From contig CAYZXK010000164.1 in assembly GCA_964482395.1 (NCBI GenBank), positions 1 to 14,007 of the forward strand: DNA of 14,007 nt, in the 5' to 3' direction. The translations under genes and the position numbers were made by a program. The notes below the pieces were generated by a model. That model saw only the letters and a list, made by a program, of their open reading frames with translations. It made no database searches and had not been told where the DNA came from. Shown piece by piece: positions 8,684 through 14,007 of this stretch. The stretch comes from CAYZXK01 sp964482395. Its GTDB lineage: Bacteria > Planctomycetota > Phycisphaerae > UBA1845 > Fen-1342. The number at the start of each line of letters is the position of its first letter. Positions within the stretch are counted from its first letter, which is position 1.

Positions 8684-11557
8684 ATGGGCCATCGGGACAC
8701 GTGCGCGGCTCAGCCCGCCGACCGGATCGTCGCCGGTCCGGCGTGGCCGAAGTTCTGGTGTTGGCTGGGTTTGCTGGTCGCGTTGTCGACGCTGACAGAT
8801 CTCTTTTTCTTCACGGGATTCTACTGTAGCGACGACCTGGAGTACCTCTCCGGGGCGCGTCTGATTATGGAACGCAGCTCATTGGGCTCCAGTCCCACGC
8901 TTGGGCAGAAGCGCCTGACGCTGGTCTTGTGGAATCTCCTGGTGGCCAGCCTGTTGGGATATCGCGTCCAGGTGATCGCCGCATCATATGTGCTGTTTCA
9001 TCAGCTCGCGGTAGTGCTGACGGGTCTTTTGGCCCGGCGGCTGTTTGACCGCACGGTCGGGCTGGTGGCCGCGTGCACGGTGGCCTTCTTCCCCGCGTTA
9101 ACCGTCTTCAGCTCTCAAATCCTGCCGGATATTCCGCTGGCTTGTTATGTGTTGCTCTCGCTGATGGGTTTTCTGTGGGGGTGCGACCTGCGCCGGGCTG
9201 GCCGCCGGACGCTGGCGTGGCTGGCCATGTTTGGCGCCGGTGCCGCGGCCGGCCTGGCTTACCTGACCAAGGAAAGCGGCCTGCTCCTGGTGCCGTTCTT
9301 CTTCGTCCTGTGGCTTTTGGTCGAGGTGCGCGCCGAACGCCGGAAAGCGTTGGTGACGGGGAGCGGGTTTGCGGTCGGGCTATTGGTGACCCTGGTCGGC
9401 GAATTTGCGCTTCTGAGCGTGCTGACCGGACGGCCCTTCTTCCGACTGGGCTGGACCATGGGCACGTCCGAGATCACCCCATGGATCGTGCGGAAGGTGG
9501 AGAGTCGCCTGGCACCTTCGGCCCGCTGGCGTTGGATGATGCAGGAGACCGACCCGACCCTGTATCCGACGGTGCTGAAACTGGGTTTTGCGGGCAGCCT
9601 GTTGATCTATCCGTTTCTACGCGGCCGGTGGCGCCTGACGGTGTTCGGCCTGGCCCTGTGGCTATTCGCGTACACGACCTGGGGCACGATGAACTTCAGC
9701 CGTTACCTGCCCCCGACCATCCAGGCCCGCTACTACATCCCGGTGGTGCCGCTTGCGGCCATCATGTACGCCGCGGTCCTGGTATGGCTGCTCAGGCTGC
9801 TGGCCAGGGTCGTGCCGGTCCGGTGGCGGGCGGGGCCCGCGCGTGTACTAGGTACCGTGGCGGTCCTTCTGCCGCTGCTGCCGGGCCTGCGGGGCATGGA
9901 TCTTTTCGCCGGCAATAGTTACTGGTCGCACGCGGTCGCCAATGTCAATCAGGCGGTCGCGGCCGCCTATCACGAGTCTTCGCGACCGGTGTTCGCATCC
10001 TGGGCGCTGGAGAGTCGGCTGGATGAGATGCTGCACGGTCAGCCACGTCCATACCTGCACCGGGCCAGCACGGTCACCGAGGAAGCGCTTGATTCTCTGC
10101 TGGCCCGGGGGGGGTTCTACTACCTGGAGTTCGACCGGGTGGCTCCGTTCGTGAAGGACCAGGCGCTTCTGACCGCGCCGGCGCGGTGTTTGCTCGATCG
10201 GCTGGTTCACGCCGCGGCCTGGCATAATGTCACCGATGGCCGGATCGCAGTACGCAGGATCGCCAGCTTCGATACCTGGTGCTCGCGTTGGGACTGGCTG
10301 CGTTTCCAGTGGTTTCCGTCGCTGGATCCGACCGACTCGCCGGCCGTCTGGCGACCGATCGAACCTGAACTGCATGAAATCGTGGTGGGGGCGGCCCAAC
10401 GCTTCCAGCCCAACAGCCGCGGAACCATCGAGCTGTACGAGGTTCTGCCGGCTACGGCGGTTGGCTCGACCGCGGTGCTGGCCGGCTATCAGCACGCCTT
10501 CGAGTTGCGCGACCTGGGGCCGCAGTCGACCGGGACCGGTCGAGCCAACCGCTTGGAGGGTTGGAAACTCGCACAACCGGCGGACCTGATCGTACGGCGT
10601 GACCGAAAGGGGCATGCCCTGCTGACGCTCGACTTGCCGGAGGGTCAGGAGGTGTGCCTGGTGTCCGATGAGTCGGCGGCCGAGTCGATCTGGACCCTGG
10701 AGCCCGCCAGCGTGCATGCGATTTGCATCGGCGTCTGGCTGGACCAGTCGTGCCGGGTGGAAGCCGGGGCCCGGATCATTTCGGAGAGCGGTCAGGCGGA
10801 GCCGGTCGGCCGCTGCCTGCTGGAGCGCGACGGAGCGCACGCCTTCCTGCTTCGGACTGACGCCGAGTCGATTCGCTTCCAGCTCCGACTGACGTTACGC
10901 GGCCGGGGTCAGTGTCGGGCGCTGGTGTACCGCTTGTCGACGCCGGCTCCCAACGCCGCCGCTTTGGAGCTGATCGAGCTGGGCTCGCATCTGGAGCGGG
11001 TCGAAGAATGGCCCTTTTATGTCAAGCAGACCGCCAGTGGCCCAACGGTGTGGGGCTGGAGAATACCTGATGAGGGCATCACTTTGGAGGAGGTCGACGG
11101 GCTGCCGCGGCTTGCTTTCCACGTCAGCCGGCGCTCCAAGCCGCTCTTTGTCTGGCTTGAAAAATCCGCCGCCCGGCGTTACCTGGCCTGTCCGCCTCAC
11201 GGCCGGCTGCTGGTTGGGCTTCATTATTCCAGCGACGGCGATGCGAAGGGGGCTTTGCGCGGGTTGCTTTACCCCGATTCCAGCCTGAACGGGGAACCGA
11301 TATCCGAGGCCCGATTTCCGGTCGGCCAGGAACAGATGGCTTGGTTCCTGGTCAAGGCTGGAGCGCAGCCGCTTTACCTCCGGCCGACTTTCATGGTGCA
11401 AGGTGAGGGCGGCATTTCGATGCAGCGCATGATTGTGTTGTGCGCCCGACCGGATGTGCTGGTATGTCCCGCCGACGAGCTTCCGAGCAGCCAGCCGGCT
11501 TCCATGCCGGACTCGAACGGGCAGGGCGGGCCGGACGTGACTGAGCCGGGCCGGTAA
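8684..11557 (+). CDS. GT39/PMT-like membrane glycosyltransferase with a large extracytoplasmic C-terminal half
   Basis: This 957-residue protein starts at the ATG at 8684, with GAGG 5 nt upstream (8675-8678). Residues about 25-403 hold roughly ten or eleven membrane helices. The acidic motif YCSDDLEYL (47-55) sits just after the first helix, where GT-C enzymes of the PMT/ArnT/GT39 type keep their catalytic Asp; also present are LAYLTKESG (191-199) and QARYYIPVVPLA (348-359), familiar from that superfamily. Such enzymes take a sugar from a polyprenyl-phosphate carrier and transfer it outside the membrane. Residues about 404-957 are soluble and, by family topology, extracytoplasmic. Around 626-752 and 775-920 lie two beta-rich segments that look like tandem modules (F721...G740 and F888...G907 have equal spacing). 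The last about 30 residues are a Pro/Ser/Gly-rich tail. The GT-C superfamily call is good; the acceptor (glycan, lipid or protein) is unknown. The C-terminal half matches nothing I recognise. Confidence 0.78.
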   Translation: MGHRDTCAAQPADRIVAGPAWPKFWCWLGLLVALSTLTDLFFFTGFYCSDDLEYLSGARLIMERSSLGSSPTLGQKRLTLVLWNLLVASLLGYRVQVIAASYVLFHQLAVVLTGLLARRLFDRTVGLVAACTVAFFPALTVFSSQILPDIPLACYVLLSLMGFLWGCDLRRAGRRTLAWLAMFGAGAAAGLAYLTKESGLLLVPFFFVLWLLVEVRAERRKALVTGSGFAVGLLVTLVGEFALLSVLTGRPFFRLGWTMGTSEITPWIVRKVESRLAPSARWRWMMQETDPTLYPTVLKLGFAGSLLIYPFLRGRWRLTVFGLALWLFAYTTWGTMNFSRYLPPTIQARYYIPVVPLAAIMYAAVLVWLLRLLARVVPVRWRAGPARVLGTVAVLLPLLPGLRGMDLFAGNSYWSHAVANVNQAVAAAYHESSRPVFASWALESRLDEMLHGQPRPYLHRASTVTEEALDSLLARGGFYYLEFDRVAPFVKDQALLTAPARCLLDRLVHAAAWHNVTDGRIAVRRIASFDTWCSRWDWLRFQWFPSLDPTDSPAVWRPIEPELHEIVVGAAQRFQPNSRGTIELYEVLPATAVGSTAVLAGYQHAFELRDLGPQSTGTGRANRLEGWKLAQPADLIVRRDRKGHALLTLDLPEGQEVCLVSDESAAESIWTLEPASVHAICIGVWLDQSCRVEAGARIISESGQAEPVGRCLLERDGAHAFLLRTDAESIRFQLRLTLRGRGQCRALVYRLSTPAPNAAALELIELGSHLERVEEWPFYVKQTASGPTVWGWRIPDEGITLEEVDGLPRLAFHVSRRSKPLFVWLEKSAARRYLACPPHGRLLVGLHYSSDGDAKGALRGLLYPDSSLNGEPISEARFPVGQEQMAWFLVKAGAQPLYLRPTFMVQGEGGISMQRMIVLCARPDVLVCPADELPSSQPASMPDSNGQGGPDVTEPGR

Positions 11558-11617
11558 CGCGCCGGCCATGCCGACGCATCTGATAGACCGATGGGTTGTT
11601 GCCAGCGCGTTGGGCCA

Positions 11618-11640
11618 CGCCGGACTCGGAACGTCCGGCG
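11618..11640. terminator. Hairpin in the convergent gap, possible bidirectional terminator
   Basis: CGCCGGAC (11618-11625) pairs perfectly with GTCCGGCG (11633-11640) around a 7-nt loop. It is centred in the 124-bp gap between two converging genes, where a shared terminator is expected. Neither strand has a T-tract after the stem, so intrinsic termination is uncertain. Confidence 0.4.
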
Positions 11641-11681
11641 CTACTCGGCGGGGGATCTTCGGCGGCCCATCGGGGCGAGCG

Positions 11682-13889
11682 TCAGCCTGGTTCTGCGAAA
11701 AGGATGAGGTGGCTGAAGCTTATGGCCCGTTCCGAGGTCTGGCCATCGCTGAGCCGCAGGATGATGCACTGGCCGCGGCCACGGTCCCATTCCCATTCCG
11801 GCGGCCAGAACCGCTCGATCCGGCCCATGTAATCGTCTGCCAACTCCATGGTCAGCGGAACGACCGTATATCCGTAGGAATCGCGCCGGTCCGCACAGGT
11901 GTCCGAGGAGGTTGCCGCGGGCAGATTTGAATATCGAAAGTGCACAGACGCGAGCTGTTTCAGGTCGATCGACTCCAGCGGGACTGGACCGGCGGGCTGG
12001 CTGGGCGCCTGGCCGGTAGTGCTGCGGGCCCGGTCGCCAGGCTGCTGGTCGGTGGCGACCAGATCGGGCCCGGCCGGCCGGGTCCCGGGCAGGTCGAAGA
12101 TCGGGCCGTCGCGGGCGGCGATCCGGATGGCCCCCAGGTTCTCGCGGCTGGGCAGCACGCAGTAGCACTCCAGCGGCCGAGACTGGAGCGGCACCGCGCG
12201 CAGCTCGCGGAGGATGCGATCCGGCAGGCACGTCAATCGCACAGTCACTTCGAACTCGGGCCGCAGCCAGGTTGATTCCTTTTCGATCCGCCCGAAGCGC
12301 AAATCGTGCATCGTCAAATCATAATCCGGCGGATCCAGCTCGTGACCGTCGACTCGCACGGTGACCCGGTCGGGCTTGGTCTGCTCGCTGTAGACAGTCT
12401 GCTGGCCGGACCGGACGCAGAATGACCATTGGGCCGGGGGATCAGCAGCTTGCACGTACGCCGGGCTGAGCAGTCGTCCGTTGCCGTGGTACAGCAGTGT
12501 GATGTCCCCGCGGTCCTCGTAGTAGGCCCGCAGGATTTCGTTGCCCGAGGCCAGGGAGTAGGCCGGCGTGCTGACATAAAGGTTCTTCGTTTCCTTCTCG
12601 AAGCCCCATAGTCGCGGCAGTTCCGCCGGCGGAACTTCGAACACATTCTCTTCGATCGCCAGCCCCAGATAGGCTGCGTACATGGCGACCGCCAGATCGC
12701 TGTGCCGGTTGAGGCTCAGGGTTTTCTGCAATCGCACGCGGTAGGGGTTGGCGATGAAGGAATCATCTAGTCGATGGGGGTCGGACAGGAACATCTGATC
12801 GAACAGCTCGGCCGCCCGGTCGAGGATCGCCCGGCTGATGCTCTGATGGTTCTGGTCCCAGCCTTGCCATCTGGTCATCGCGGTCAGGCTGAAGAGGCAC
12901 CAGACCCAGTAGTTGGTACTGAATGCGCGATGGTCGAGTTGGGTGCTGATCCAATTTGGATAGCCGGCCACGGTCCAGTTTGTCAGGCTGCGGGCCAGAA
13001 TAGCGTTGACCGCCGCCAGTTCCGCCGGCTCCAGCGAGACTTTCAGGGTCTGCCAGAAGAAGACTCCGGCCGAGCAATGGCTCAGATAGCCGAAATCGTA
13101 CTCATCGCGCTTCTGGCTGTGTGACCGGGGAAAGGTCGGATCGTATATCCAGGTCCAATCCGGATTCAGCCAGGGCCGTCGATAGCCGGGCCGGACGGTG
13201 GCGTAGTTGGCGCAGAATACGTCCCGGCACTGCCGGCCGATCTCGGGGTAGAGTGGGTCGGCGGTGATGCGGTAGGCCGCGGCCGCGGCCTCAGGTGCCC
13301 AGCGAAGCGCGGTCTGATTGGTGCCCGTGCGGTTGTTGAAAAGCTCGCTCATCAGCCACCGGGCCTGCTGGGTGACTCGCTGCCGGATGGCCTCGGCCAG
13401 CCGATCGTCCAGCCTCAGCTCAGCCCGGTACTTCCACGCGTAGTACAAAGCGGTGCAGTAGGGTCCGGAAACCGAGATGTGCGGCTCGGCAAATCGCGAC
13501 ATGTACAGGCTGACGCCGCCGCCTTCGCTGCACACCGGCCGGCTGACCAGTCGGTCGATAAGCTCTGCGCAGCGTTGCCGGTGCTCCTCATCCAGCTCGC
13601 CCAGGCCAGCCAGAACACTAAAAGCTTGGACCATCATGATGTTGGTGAGGCTGCTTTCCTGTACCGGCGATACGTAGAAACCCCGTTGCGGGTCCCAATA
13701 CTTCTCCATCGCGACCAGGGCGGCCTTCTTCACCCGGTGCAGGTAGTCCGCCGGCTGGAATTCCCGGGCCCGGTCCGAAAAACCCAGCGGTGTGGTTGCC
13801 GCCGGCGGCTGCGCCAGAGATTTGGCGGCCGCCAGCAGAATCCAGCCGGTGAGCGCAGCAGGTCGGCAAATTCCCAGGATTGCTACCAT
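11682..13889 (-). CDS. Secreted protein of helical-toroid plus beta-domain design, possible polysaccharide-active enzyme
   Basis: This 735-residue protein starts at the ATG at 13889; no Shine-Dalgarno is visible. A signal peptide is likely: hydrophobic core about 10-22, then AAKSLA with probable cleavage after Ala26. There is no lipobox. Residues about 45-470 are mostly helical and rich in Trp, Tyr and His, with paired helix-like blocks and conserved-looking stretches NRTGTNQTALRW (186-197), NPDWTWIYDP (242-251), FSTNYWVWCLF (323-333) and YYEDRGDITLLYHGNG (456-471). Residues about 480-735 look beta-rich, interrupted by a Pro/Gln/Gly-rich stretch (about 600-640). A helical toroid followed by beta-sandwich domains is the design of several polysaccharide lyases (PL8, PL12, PL21), but I do not see an unambiguous lyase motif, so no reaction is assigned. 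It is read divergently from whatever lies right of the window and converges on the GT39-like gene. A periplasmic or outer-surface glycan-processing role is inferred from context only. Confidence 0.6.
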   Translation of the reverse strand: MVAILGICRPAALTGWILLAAAKSLAQPPAATTPLGFSDRAREFQPADYLHRVKKAALVAMEKYWDPQRGFYVSPVQESSLTNIMMVQAFSVLAGLGELDEEHRQRCAELIDRLVSRPVCSEGGGVSLYMSRFAEPHISVSGPYCTALYYAWKYRAELRLDDRLAEAIRQRVTQQARWLMSELFNNRTGTNQTALRWAPEAAAAAYRITADPLYPEIGRQCRDVFCANYATVRPGYRRPWLNPDWTWIYDPTFPRSHSQKRDEYDFGYLSHCSAGVFFWQTLKVSLEPAELAAVNAILARSLTNWTVAGYPNWISTQLDHRAFSTNYWVWCLFSLTAMTRWQGWDQNHQSISRAILDRAAELFDQMFLSDPHRLDDSFIANPYRVRLQKTLSLNRHSDLAVAMYAAYLGLAIEENVFEVPPAELPRLWGFEKETKNLYVSTPAYSLASGNEILRAYYEDRGDITLLYHGNGRLLSPAYVQAADPPAQWSFCVRSGQQTVYSEQTKPDRVTVRVDGHELDPPDYDLTMHDLRFGRIEKESTWLRPEFEVTVRLTCLPDRILRELRAVPLQSRPLECYCVLPSRENLGAIRIAARDGPIFDLPGTRPAGPDLVATDQQPGDRARSTTGQAPSQPAGPVPLESIDLKQLASVHFRYSNLPAATSSDTCADRRDSYGYTVVPLTMELADDYMGRIERFWPPEWEWDRGRGQCIILRLSDGQTSERAISFSHLILFAEPG

Positions 13890-14007
13890 TGTGTTGTTAC
13901 GTCTTGTCGCAGCGCTGCTGACCGAGCGGCGGCACGCGGCCTTCCTGCCTCCGTGACTTTGTGCTTGGATGGCTGTGTGGCCGGGTCACGCAGGACCGGT
14001 CCCAGGC
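13890..14007. other. Right-edge non-coding stretch
   Basis: The 118 bp upstream of the secreted-protein gene show no convincing ORF, promoter hexamer pair or repeat. A TAACAA lies 4 bp upstream of the ATG but has no matching -35 element. Confidence 0.4.

Noticed and set aside
9848..10840. A 330-codon minus-strand frame inside the GT39-like gene
   Set aside because: It is an antisense shadow in GC-rich coding sequence, Arg/Gln/Pro-rich and motif-free.

Overview
The window is GC-rich and bacterial (by eye a little over 60% GC). It is dominated by cell-surface polysaccharide genes. The lipid-linked-sugar logic (Wzx-type flippase, GtrB/DPM1-type GT2, GT-C membrane glycosyltransferase) and the secreted polysaccharide-active-looking protein suggest an uncultured Gram-negative-type organism. 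Weak Shine-Dalgarno sequences on several genes would fit the Planctomycetota/PVC side, but this placement is a low-confidence guess. I see no rRNA, tRNA, CRISPR array or intact transposase.

Layout: (1) bases 1-996, + strand, the 3' end of a two-domain glycosyltransferase that enters from the left edge. (2) 997-1240, a non-coding convergent gap. (3) 1241-8299, - strand, a tight five-gene operon read right to left: WbpE-like aminotransferase (8299-7160), WbpB-WbpD fusion of oxidoreductase and N-acetyltransferase (7170-5596), GtrB/DPM1-like GT2 (5603-4650), class II glutaminase fused to a WbpG-type N-acetyl-sugar amidotransferase (4584-2530), and a Wzx-type flippase (2533-1241). Neighbouring genes overlap by 11, 8 and 4 bp, with one 65-bp gap. 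(4) 8300-8683, a divergent regulatory region with one good candidate promoter facing each way. (5) 8684-11557, + strand, a large GT39/PMT-like membrane glycosyltransferase with a long soluble C-terminal half. (6) 11558-11681, a convergent gap with a strong hairpin. (7) 11682-13889, - strand, a secreted protein with a helical (toroid-like) N-terminal part and a beta-rich C-terminal part. (8) 13890-14007, nothing recognisable.

How the genes fit together: WbpB, WbpE and WbpD are the three steps that turn UDP-GlcNAc uronic acid into its 2,3-diacetamido form. WbpG-type enzymes turn a 3-acetamido group into 3-acetamidino using ammonia. The operon therefore reads as a condensed route to a 2-acetamido-3-acetamidino uronic acid (ManNAc3NAmA-like) building block, with the HisH/HisF-type ammonia supply replaced by a fused GlmS/PurF-like glutaminase domain. 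The UDP-GlcNAc 6-dehydrogenase (WbpA) and the 2-epimerase (WbpI) are not in the window. The flippase would export the lipid-linked unit. The GT2 could make a polyprenyl-phosphate sugar that the GT39-like protein uses outside the membrane; this last link is inference from family roles and proximity.

The most notable items are the glutaminase-WbpG fusion, the second fusion (WbpB-WbpD with a C-terminal four-Cys motif), the tandem beta modules at the C-terminus of the GT39-like protein, and the unassigned secreted toroid/beta protein.
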